Below, piece after piece: positions 1-5,012 of a stretch of 5,012 nt of DNA. Below the pieces are notes generated by a model. The model was not told the DNA's origin. It made no database searches and saw only the letters and a program-made list of their open reading frames with translations. Made by a program: the position numbers and the translations under genes. Within the stretch, counting starts at the first letter, position 1. Every line of letters begins with the position of its first letter. The stretch comes from Ignavibacteriales bacterium CG12_big_fil_rev_8_21_14_0_65_30_8 (lineage in GTDB: Bacteria; Bacteroidota; Ignavibacteria; Ignavibacteriales; Ignavibacteriaceae): positions 1,324 to 6,335 of the forward strand of contig PFGS01000082.1 of assembly GCA_002783525.1 (NCBI GenBank). The letters are read 5' to 3'.

Positions 1-236
1 TTTTTTAGAACAATTTTTTCATCATCAATTTCTAATTGTTTTTTGCCATTAACAATAAAAGTGATTTCGTCAAACATTGGTGTTTGAAATGGTTCTGCCC
101 AACAGGGAGGAGCTATCATGTGTGCGACACTAAAATCACCAACATTTTTACTGGTTTTGCCAAAATATTCTTCAATTAATTTGCCATCGTTTGTTGGTAC
201 AATAAATGGATCTTTTTGAATTTCATATTTACTCAT
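1..236 (-). CDS. Cupin-fold protein, N-terminal part (runs off left edge)
   Basis: This is the first 78 codons of a gene that continues beyond the left edge; no stop is reached. Seen: after a 35-residue N-terminal stretch, the segment from about V37 to K78 reads like the first half of a small cupin barrel, with APPCWAEPFQTP, then DEITFIVNG and a following beta strand. It aligns with cupin motif 1 (G-x5-H-x-H-x3-E-x6-G), and the Glu (E57) and the x6-Gly (G64) are in place. The two histidines are replaced by Q51 and P53, so the usual metal site is at least partly missing in this half. The start ATG is 11 bases after the copA stop, with AGCAGG just upstream, so it is probably the last-known member of the copper operon. 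Whether it handles copper or is only co-transcribed cannot be decided. The fold is fairly secure; the function is unknown. Confidence 0.75.
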   Translation of the reverse strand, partial: MSKYEIQKDPFIVPTNDGKLIEEYFGKTSKNVGDFSVAHMIAPPCWAEPFQTPMFDEITFIVNGKKQLEIDDEKIVLK

Positions 237-247
237 AAAGAAACCTG

Positions 248-2443
248 CTAATTTTTAAATCTTTTTAATCTTAGTGAATTACTTACAACCGAAACAGAAC
301 TTAAAGACATTGCAAAAGCTCCTATCATTGGATTAAGTAATCCCATTGCAGCCAGAGGAATACCGATTGTGTTATAAATAAAAGCCCAGAATAAATTTTC
401 TTTAATGGTTCTGATTGTTCTTTTTGATAATCTGATTGCTGTAACAACTCCCTGAAGATCACCTTTAATTAAAACAATAGAACCTGTTTCTATTGCAACA
501 TCGGTTCCACTTCCTATAGCAATACCAACATCACTTTGAGCAAGTGCAGGTGCATCATTTATTCCATCACCAACCATTGCAACAATTTCATTTTTATTTT
601 GATATTCTTTAACCATATCAGCTTTATCCTGTGGTAGAACTTCAGCTTTAAATTCATCAATCCCAGTTTCATCGGCAATTTTTTTTGCAACAGAATTATT
701 ATCACCAGTTAGCATAACAGTTTTAATTCCCATTGATTTCAATTTTTTGATTGCTGAGATTGAACTTTCTTTTAATGGATCTTCGATTGAAAGATATCCT
801 TTATAATTTCCATCAACAGCAAGATGAATTACAGTATTTGCAATATTATCTGTACTTTCTACTGTAATATAGTTATCCTCCATCAATTTTTTATTTCCTA
901 CAATTATTTTTTTATTATTTATCTTTCCTGTGATACCTTTGCCTGTTAAACTCAAAAATGAATCCACACTCTCTAAAGCGATATTTTTTTCCTTTGCAAA
1001 ATTTATAACAGCTTCTCCAAGTGGATGTTCAGAAACACTTTCAACTGAAGCAGTATATTTTATAAAATCATCTTCTGATATATCTTTGGGATAAATAGAA
1101 TTTACAACCGGTTTGCCTTCTGTAATTGTACCTGTTTTATCAAAAATAATTGTGCTTATTTTATGAGCTAATTCCAGACTTTCACCATTTTTAATTAGAA
1201 TTCCGTTCTGAGCCCCTTTACCTGTACCAACCATAATAGCAGTTGGTGTTGCAAGCCCCAATGCACATGGACAAGCAATTATTAAAACTGCAACAAAGTT
1301 AATAAGTGCAGTGTTCATACCGCTTTCATTTGAAATTATCATCCAAGTTATAAATGTAATAATTGCTATTAAAATTACTATTGGTACAAAAATGCTTGCA
1401 ACTTTGTCAGCTAAATTTTGAATGGGGGCTTTACTGCCTTGAGCTTCTTCCACCATTTTTATTATTTGTCCAAGTAGGGAATTGTTACCAATTGCAGTTA
1501 CTTTAAACTCAAATGAACCGTTCTTATTTATTGTACCTCCAATTACTTTGCTGTTTATTTTTTTTTCAACCGGAATACTTTCACCTGTAATCATTGATTC
1601 ATCTATAGAAGAATTTCCATTTAAAATTGTTCCGTCAGCCGGAATTTTACTTCCGGGTTTTACAACAACTATATCATCAATTTTTAATTGACTTAAATTT
1701 ATTTCAAATATTTTACCATCTTTTTTAACAAACGCTGTTGTTGGTCTTAAGCCAATAAGTTTTTTAATTGCTGTTCCTGTTTTTGATTTAGCTTTTGCTT
1801 CTAGATATCGGCCTAATAAAATTAAAGTAATTATTACAGCAGCAGTATCAAAATAAACATGATCACTGGTTAGTATTGAAGGGAATAAAGATATTATAGT
1901 GCTGAATATAACTGCAGATCCCGTTCCAACAGCAACTAATGTATTCATATCAACTACAAAGTGTTTTAAGTTATTCCAGGTAATTGTAAAGAATCTTTTT
2001 CCTGTAATAAAAACCATTGGAAGAGTGAAAAGAAAAAGAATTTTATTTGTTTGATCTATTGTGAATACATTATTAAATAAGTCCCCGCCCATACTTAATA
2101 ATAAAATGGGTATTGTTAGAATTACTGAGAGTATTAAATCTTTTTTTAATTTTTGTTCAAATTCATCTTTAAAACTTTGTGAAATTTTTTCTTTTTCAGA
2201 TTGGTTGTTTACCTCATCTTTTTTTAGATCAATTTCATAACCAGCATCTTTAATAGTGGAGATTATTTGATCATATTTAACTTTATTATCATTTATTTGA
2301 AATGTTGCTTTTTCGCTTGCAAAATTTACATTTACATTTTCAATACCTTCTATTTTTTTTAGTGATTTTTCAACTCGCGCAACACAACTTGCACAAGTCA
2401 TACCAATTATTGGGGCTGATATTGTCTTATTATTTTCACTCAT
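248..2443 (-). CDS. copA: Cu(I)-exporting P1B-1-type ATPase CopA
   Basis: Complete 731-aa heavy-metal ATPase that would pump Cu(I) out of the cytoplasm at the cost of ATP. Domains in order: one N-terminal HMA domain (about 8-73) with GMTCASC, copper ligands C17 and C20; a charged linker (about 74-100); membrane helices near 102-119, 134-148, 166-189 and 197-211; an actuator domain with TGES at 286-289; helices near 350-370 and 380-402, the latter with the CPC metal site at 391-393; phosphorylation motif DKTGT with D435; the P1B-specific SEHP motif (H473, P474); GDGIND at 625-630; and two last helices (about 684-723). Y690-N691 and M712-S713-x-x-S716 are the helix 7 and 8 residues that, with CPC, mark the Cu(I) subgroup rather than Zn/Cd pumps. 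Length with a single HMA is usual. AAGGA lies 8 bases before the ATG and overlaps the end of the chaperone gene, so the two are translated from one message. No damage is seen. Confidence 0.97.
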   Translation of the reverse strand: MSENNKTISAPIIGMTCASCVARVEKSLKKIEGIENVNVNFASEKATFQINDNKVKYDQIISTIKDAGYEIDLKKDEVNNQSEKEKISQSFKDEFEQKLKKDLILSVILTIPILLLSMGGDLFNNVFTIDQTNKILFLFTLPMVFITGKRFFTITWNNLKHFVVDMNTLVAVGTGSAVIFSTIISLFPSILTSDHVYFDTAAVIITLILLGRYLEAKAKSKTGTAIKKLIGLRPTTAFVKKDGKIFEINLSQLKIDDIVVVKPGSKIPADGTILNGNSSIDESMITGESIPVEKKINSKVIGGTINKNGSFEFKVTAIGNNSLLGQIIKMVEEAQGSKAPIQNLADKVASIFVPIVILIAIITFITWMIISNESGMNTALINFVAVLIIACPCALGLATPTAIMVGTGKGAQNGILIKNGESLELAHKISTIIFDKTGTITEGKPVVNSIYPKDISEDDFIKYTASVESVSEHPLGEAVINFAKEKNIALESVDSFLSLTGKGITGKINNKKIIVGNKKLMEDNYITVESTDNIANTVIHLAVDGNYKGYLSIEDPLKESSISAIKKLKSMGIKTVMLTGDNNSVAKKIADETGIDEFKAEVLPQDKADMVKEYQNKNEIVAMVGDGINDAPALAQSDVGIAIGSGTDVAIETGSIVLIKGDLQGVVTAIRLSKRTIRTIKENLFWAFIYNTIGIPLAAMGLLNPMIGAFAMSLSSVSVVSNSLRLKRFKN

Positions 2444-2453
2444 CTTAAAATCC

Positions 2454-2666
2454 TTAATTTGAAATTACGCTGGTTAAATTATAACCGGCATTTTTAACTG
2501 CATCTTCAATTTCAGATTTACTAATTTTATCTTGTTCAAATTCAATTTCTGCTGAACCTATTTCAAGATTATTAATATTTATATCTAATTTAGATAATTC
2601 TTTTCTTAATGCCATTTTACAATGCTCACATGACATTCCTTCTATTATCAATTTTTCTTTTTTCAT
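2454..2666 (-). CDS. copZ: CopZ-like copper chaperone (single HMA domain)
   Basis: A 70-aa protein that is a single HMA domain with the expected beta-alpha-beta-beta-alpha-beta order. The metal loop is GMSCEHC, with C13 and C16 as likely Cu(I) ligands and H15 between them; AGYNL near the C-terminus matches the loop that follows the second helix in this family. Such proteins carry Cu(I) in the cytoplasm and hand it to the N-terminal HMA of CopA or to a regulator. The gene ends 10 bases before copA and its TAA stop overlaps copA's AAGGA site. Its own start is supported by AAAAGGA, 7 bases before the ATG. The CEHC motif differs from the CASC of the pump and the CPRC of the regulator. It could in principle carry another soft metal, but the Cu(I)-type pump next door argues for copper. 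Confidence 0.92.
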   Translation of the reverse strand: MKKEKLIIEGMSCEHCKMALRKELSKLDININNLEIGSAEIEFEQDKISKSEIEDAVKNAGYNLTSVISN

Positions 2667-2723
2667 TTTATGTTCCTTTTTTATAAATGCTAGAACAAAA
2701 ATAATGATGATATAAAAAAAATT

Positions 2724-2752
2724 ATTATAGAATAAAGTAAATGTTTTATAAA
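2724..2752 (-). promoter_or_regulatory. Candidate promoter for copZ-copA
   Basis: On the minus strand a perfect TATAAT (2724-2729) lies 57 bases before the copZ ATG. TTTATA (2747-2752; four of six -35 bases) stands 17 bases upstream of it. This is the only gap in the cluster large enough for a promoter between the regulator and its presumed targets. The region is almost pure A+T, so such boxes can arise by chance. The Bacteroidota-type -7 motif TATTTTTG also occurs nearer the gene, but without a TTTG partner upstream. Confidence 0.35.
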
Positions 2753-2759
2753 ATTTTAT
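2748..2759. repeat. 12-base palindrome between the regulator gene and copZ
   Basis: ATAAAATTTTAT is a perfect inverted repeat without a spacer. It overlaps the candidate -35 box of the copZ promoter, so it could be an operator. It is all A and T and AraC-type proteins more often bind direct repeats, so confidence in a function is low. Confidence 0.25.
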
Positions 2760-2777
2760 GATCGAGTGAGAAACAAG

Positions 2778-3347
2778 TTAAATCTTATCGATAGGGATTC
2801 TTTTTTTATTCTTTAGTTTTTTAAATGTTGATGGAGTGAAACCAGTAACTTTTTTAAATTGACTTGAAAGATGCTGAACACTGCTATAGCCTAATCTGTA
2901 AGATATCTCACTTAAGTTAAACTGATTATAAATAATTAGTTCTTTTACTTTTTCTATTCTTTGATGGATAATATAATTTTCAATAGTTTGATTTTCCAAG
3001 GATGAAAATAAATTACTCAAATATTGATAACTGTATCCCATTTTCTTTGATAAATATTTTGACAATTTCTCAAGCATTTTATTTTCTTCACTCTGAGATT
3101 GAATATATTCTAGTATGAATATTTTAATCTTTTCAATGATTTTAAATTGATCATTATCGAGTAATTCAAATCCATTTTTTTCTAAAATATTTCTGATAAG
3201 TTCTAAATTAATTTTTGTTGAACTTTCAAACGAAGCTTCTCCAAGTTTTATGTTTTTGATATTATATCCGATTTTTTCCAATTCATCTTTAACTACTTTA
3301 ATGCATCTTGGACAAACCATGTTTTTTATATAGATAGTTTCTTTCAT
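2778..3347 (-). CDS. HMA-AraC fusion: probable copper-responsive transcription regulator
   Basis: A 189-aa protein of two parts. Residues about 1-64 look like an HMA domain, with N-M-V-C-P-R-C and C12/C15 as likely metal ligands. Residues about 90-180 form the double helix-turn-helix of the AraC/XylS family: the first HTH around 92-138 (YQYLSNLF recognition region) and the second around 143-179, with the typical LSEISYRLGYSS stretch and the closing FKKVTGFTPSTFKK. The sugar-binding cupin domain of classical AraC is absent, so the HMA domain takes the sensor place. Inference: metal binding at the CxxC alters DNA binding and controls the copZ-copA genes downstream on the same strand. I recall similar fusions beside copper ATPases in Bacteroidota but know of no biochemical proof. 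There is no strong ribosome site at the ATG (only GAAG four bases away). The MKETIYIKNM start fits the first beta strand of the domain, so the start is likely right. Confidence 0.9.
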   Translation of the reverse strand: MKETIYIKNMVCPRCIKVVKDELEKIGYNIKNIKLGEASFESSTKINLELIRNILEKNGFELLDNDQFKIIEKIKIFILEYIQSQSEENKMLEKLSKYLSKKMGYSYQYLSNLFSSLENQTIENYIIHQRIEKVKELIIYNQFNLSEISYRLGYSSVQHLSSQFKKVTGFTPSTFKKLKNKKRIPIDKI

Positions 3348-3355
3348 ATAACTTC

Positions 3356-3384
3356 AATATAAAAATATTAATGGTCTAAGTAAA
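3356..3384 (-). promoter_or_regulatory. Candidate promoter just before the HMA-AraC gene
   Basis: TTTACT (3379-3384) and TATATT (3356-3361) are 17 bases apart on the minus strand and match the general bacterial consensus at four and five of six positions. The -10 box ends only 8 bases before the ATG, so transcription would start almost at the start codon and the message would be leaderless or nearly so. That agrees with the weak ribosome site. The alternative is read-through from the membrane-protein gene 71 bases upstream. Confidence 0.25.
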
Positions 3385-3418
3385 TTTAGTTTTGGAATGT
3401 TAAATGGGAAGTGTTGTA

Positions 3419-3874
3419 TTAACTAATAATTTTAGAAAGTTCTTTTGCTTTAATTTTATGCATTGGACGCATACTGCTATTAGAATAAATGTTATAAATA
3501 TTTAATCTATTATTAATTTCTTGAGGTGTTAAAATTACTTTTGAAGCTCTATAGGATTCTATTGCAGAATTAGTAACATAAATTTTTTCATTTGGTTCAT
3601 CCTCATAGGTATCTTCTTTTGAATGGGGGGCTAGAACTGGATTAAGTACTTTGAATCTTTCAAATCTTTGTAATTTTATTAAATCATTTTCAACTATGCG
3701 GCTTTTTTCTACCATTATAGTTATTCTATTATCAGCTGCTAATTCCTCTAAATAAGGCTGTTTTACACCTGATCTACCTCTTAGTTTGTATAGTAAATAT
3801 GATAATATTACAAAGAAAGCTGTAAAAACAGTGAAAATACTTAGTGATGCTTCAATTATCGGGATTAATTCCAT
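3419..3874 (-). CDS. Single-span membrane protein of unknown function
   Basis: I do not recognise this 151-aa protein. Seen: a hydrophobic helix at about 8-29 (SIFTVFTAFFVILSYLLY), then a basic stretch K30-L-R-G-R, which by the positive-inside rule puts the remaining 120 residues in the cytoplasm. The tail holds a hydrophilic stretch with LAADNRITIMVEKS (about 45-58), a FERFKVLNP segment (71-79), an acidic patch (87-96) and a C-terminal region with NNRLNIYNIYSNSS. There are no cysteines and no metal-binding motif, so a direct role in copper handling is not supported. Codon and amino-acid use look like the neighbours and the frame is intact, so it is probably a real gene. It ends 71 bases before the regulator on the same strand and is divergent from the HU gene. 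The AAGGA site is only one base from the annotated ATG, so the start is less certain than usual. No signal-peptidase site is evident. Confidence 0.72.
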   Translation of the reverse strand: MELIPIIEASLSIFTVFTAFFVILSYLLYKLRGRSGVKQPYLEELAADNRITIMVEKSRIVENDLIKLQRFERFKVLNPVLAPHSKEDTYEDEPNEKIYVTNSAIESYRASKVILTPQEINNRLNIYNIYSNSSMRPMHKIKAKELSKIIS

Positions 3875-3875
3875 A

Positions 3876-3880
3876 TCCTT
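3876..3880 (-). promoter_or_regulatory. AAGGA ribosome site unusually close to its ATG
   Basis: AAGGA is followed by a single T and then the ATG of the 151-aa membrane protein. The other genes here with AAGGA leave about 7 bases. The only ATG just upstream is out of frame and reaches a stop after one codon. Either this site is not what selects the start, or the true start is a few codons downstream at a non-ATG codon. Confidence 0.45.
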
Positions 3881-3888
3881 AATTCATT

Positions 3889-3894
3889 ATTATA
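3889..3894 (-). promoter_or_regulatory. Possible -10 box for the membrane-protein gene
   Basis: A perfect TATAAT lies 14 bases before the ATG on the minus strand. I find no acceptable -35 hexamer 16-18 bases upstream of it. If used, the untranslated leader would be only a few bases long. Confidence 0.2.
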
Positions 3895-4092
3895 GTTATC
3901 GTTATTATTCAACTTCTATACCAATAGAATATGAACTGTTTTTGATGTTTTTTACAAGATATTAAAGAAAATATGAGAATAGTTATCATTTTGAGACTTA
4001 TAATTCTTACTTTCGTAAATATTATTAATATATGCTGGATTTATAATATTTAAACTCTAAAAATTGATTTTTCTTTAAAACTTAGATAAATT

Positions 4093-4104
4093 AAACAATT
4101 GTTT
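4093..4104. repeat. 12-base palindrome abutting the HU gene's -10 box
   Basis: AAACAATTGTTT is a perfect inverted repeat that ends directly before TATAAT at 4105-4110. Its place in the promoter spacer is where a repressor or a nucleoid protein would interfere with RNA polymerase. HU-family genes are often autoregulated, but nothing in the sequence identifies the binding protein. Confidence 0.35.
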
Positions 4105-4110
4105 TATAAT
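4105..4110 (+). promoter_or_regulatory. Candidate -10 box of the HU gene
   Basis: A perfect TATAAT lies 42 bases before the HU start codon, giving a predicted leader of about 36 bases. The -35 position (TTAGAT, 4082-4087) matches poorly. Another TATAAT is at 4042-4047, and a TTGATT/TAAATT pair with a 17-base spacer is at 4064-4092. The exact promoter is therefore open, but the region upstream of this gene must hold one because the neighbour is divergent. Confidence 0.4.
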
Positions 4111-4152
4111 AAGTTAGAAAAATATATACTAATATTTTTATTAAGGTAAAAA

Positions 4153-4455
4153 ATGACAAAAGCTGATATAGTTGACAAAATTGCATCGGGAACCGGTGTA
4201 ACAAAACTTGAAACGGAAGCCATAATTGAAGGTTTCTTTTCTACCGTAATTGAATCTCTAAAAAGTGGAAATGGAATTGAGATAAGAGGTTTTGGAACTT
4301 ATAAAGTTAAAAAGAAAAATGCCCGACAGGCAAGAAATCCAAAAACCGGCGAACAGGTTTTTGTACCTGAGCATTATGTACCAACCTTTAAATTTTCTAA
4401 AGATTTCAAACAAATTGTTGATCAGGGAATGAAAGCACAGGAGAAAGCAGATTAA
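4153..4455 (+). CDS. hup: HU/IHF-family nucleoid DNA-binding protein
   Basis: A 100-aa member of the HU/IHF family, small dimeric proteins that bend and compact DNA. Seen: the N-terminal helical body (TKADIVDKIASGTGVTKLET), the glycine turn before the beta arms (GIEIRGFGTYKVKKK, about 41-55), and the arm signature ARNPKTGE (60-67), with P63 at the position of the proline that wedges between base pairs. FVPEHYVPTFKFSKDFK (70-86) then leads into the last helix. HU is usually about 90 aa, so the C-terminal tail of about ten residues (KAQEKAD) is slightly long. The sequence does not decide between HU and an IHF-like paralogue; the symbol stands for the family. AAGG, six bases before the ATG, supports the start. 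The next gene begins immediately after its TAA, so the two are in one transcript. Confidence 0.95.
   Translation: MTKADIVDKIASGTGVTKLETEAIIEGFFSTVIESLKSGNGIEIRGFGTYKVKKKNARQARNPKTGEQVFVPEHYVPTFKFSKDFKQIVDQGMKAQEKAD
4440..4443 (+). promoter_or_regulatory. Distant GGAG ribosome site for the zinc-ribbon gene
   Basis: GGAG within the last codons of the HU gene is 12 bases from the next ATG, longer than usual. The TAAATG junction suggests that ribosomes ending HU re-initiate directly on the second gene, so this site may only assist. Confidence 0.35.
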
Positions 4456-5012
4456 ATGTCAAAAGTTTGTAATAATTGTGGAAGATCTGTAGAAGAAAAT
4501 CATAAATTCTGTCCAGGTTGTGGAACTCCAATTGAAAGCAAAATTGAAAATAAAGTTTTAGTTTGTGAAAACTGCGGCTCCGAAAATTCAATAAACGATT
4601 CTTTCTGTTCTGAATGTGGCGTTAAACTAAATGATAAAACTTCAAAAGAAGTTATTTCAAAAACTTCTCATCAGCAGAAAAGATCAACAGAAAAGCCTAG
4701 TTATAAAAAGCAGAAAAACAAAAAACCTAAAAAAGCTCAACATCAAACTAATATAAATGAAGAAAAAAGTTTAAACAGGGGAAAGCTATTAGGAATTGTT
4801 GGAGCTGCTGTTGGACTTATCATAATTTTATTGTACGCTGAAGGAGTGTTTGACCGACCTGTTACACCAACAACTAATATTCAACAAACTAGCGGACCTC
4901 AGGTAAATTTGGCAAACATTCAAAAAATTAATGAACTTGATGCACAGGTAAAAGCTAATCCAAATAATTATGAGCTATTATTGCAGTTAGCACATTTAAG
5001 AAATGATTCCGG
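4456..5012 (+). CDS. Double zinc-ribbon, single-span membrane protein with TPR-like region (runs off right edge)
   Basis: 185 codons are visible and no stop is reached. Domains in order: two zinc ribbons with the same spacing, C5-x2-C8-x10-C19-x2-C22 and C37-x2-C40-x10-C51-x2-C54, each ending in CG-type turns; a long Lys/Gln/Ser-rich basic linker (about 60-108); one membrane helix (about 111-127, LLGIVGAAVGLIIILLY); a short Pro/Thr/Gln-rich spacer; and from about 151 a helical segment with LDAQVKANPNNYELLLQLAHL that reads like the start of a TPR array. The ribbons and basic linker would be cytoplasmic and the TPR part outside the membrane, if the positive-inside rule holds. The ATG follows the HU stop with no gap, so translation is probably coupled. 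The function is not known; the layout suggests a scaffold linking a cytoplasmic partner or nucleic acid with an envelope complex, which is inference only. Confidence 0.88.
   Translation, partial: MSKVCNNCGRSVEENHKFCPGCGTPIESKIENKVLVCENCGSENSINDSFCSECGVKLNDKTSKEVISKTSHQQKRSTEKPSYKKQKNKKPKKAQHQTNINEEKSLNRGKLLGIVGAAVGLIIILLYAEGVFDRPVTPTTNIQQTSGPQVNLANIQKINELDAQVKANPNNYELLLQLAHLRNDS

Noticed and set aside
1482..1691. Open frame of 69 codons on the plus strand inside copA
   Set aside because: It lies opposite a conserved part of the ATPase (actuator domain); its hydrophobic composition mirrors the coding strand and it has no independent support.
2667..2777. Search for a rho-independent terminator after the regulator gene
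   Set aside because: Only A/T palindromes are present; no GC-bearing stem followed by a T run was found on the minus strand.
2735..3385. Shared octamer ATTTACTT (minus strand) before copZ (2735-2742) and before the regulator gene (3378-3385)
   Set aside because: The positions relative to the candidate promoters differ (spacer in one, -35 box in the other), and an octamer this AT-rich is expected by chance.
3937..3952. Tandem TGTTTTT-GA-TGTTTTT, considered as an operator with direct half-sites
   Set aside because: Low-complexity T runs are common here, and the site is not placed near a convincing -35 box of either neighbour.
3892..3987. Direct repeat ATAGTTATC at 3892-3900 and 3979-3987
   Set aside because: A nine-base repeat in about 280 AT-rich bases is roughly what chance gives; there is no further copy and no link to a promoter.
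4406..4591. Open frame of 61 codons on the minus strand
   Set aside because: It overlaps the end of the HU gene and the two zinc ribbons, whose motifs are unmistakable on the plus strand. Its sequence has no family features.

Overview
The window is very AT-rich and its proteins are rich in Lys, Ile, Asn and Glu. Several genes have AAGGA-type Shine-Dalgarno sites. The fusion of a heavy-metal-associated (HMA) domain to an AraC-type helix-turn-helix is a pattern I associate with the Bacteroidota/Ignavibacteriota side of the tree. An HU-family gene followed by a zinc-ribbon/TPR membrane protein fits the same origin. The lineage is an inference from style, not from a marker gene.

Left part (about 1-3347, minus strand): a copper-handling cluster. 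In transcription order it holds an HMA-AraC regulator (2778-3347), a 70-aa CopZ-like copper chaperone (2454-2666), a complete P1B-1 Cu(I)-exporting ATPase, CopA (248-2443), and a cupin-fold protein cut by the left edge (1-236). The chaperone, ATPase and cupin are packed with gaps of about 10 bases and their ribosome sites touch the preceding stop codons, so they are almost certainly one operon. The regulator lies 111 bases upstream. That gap holds a TATAAT box and an AT-only palindrome but no GC-rich terminator, so both read-through and a separate copZ promoter are possible. A likely circuit is: the regulator's CPRC motif senses Cu(I), CopZ carries Cu(I) by its CEHC motif, and CopA takes it (CASC motif) and pumps it out of the cytoplasm.

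Middle (3419-3874, minus strand): a 151-aa protein with one N-terminal membrane helix and no family I recognise. A 278-base divergent intergenic region (3875-4152) follows. It holds TATAAT boxes, a perfect 12-base palindrome abutting one of them, and a weak all-AU hairpin just before the next ribosome site.

Right part (4153-5012, plus strand): an HU/IHF-family DNA-binding protein of 100 aa. Its stop codon is followed directly (TAAATG) by a second gene that runs off the right edge. That gene encodes two zinc ribbons, a basic linker, one membrane helix and the start of a TPR-like region.

The window is mainly a well-formed copper homeostasis locus beside a housekeeping pair. The least described parts are the HMA-AraC regulator, the orphan membrane protein and the coupled zinc-ribbon/TPR gene. 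I found no mobile element, CRISPR array, tRNA or rRNA.
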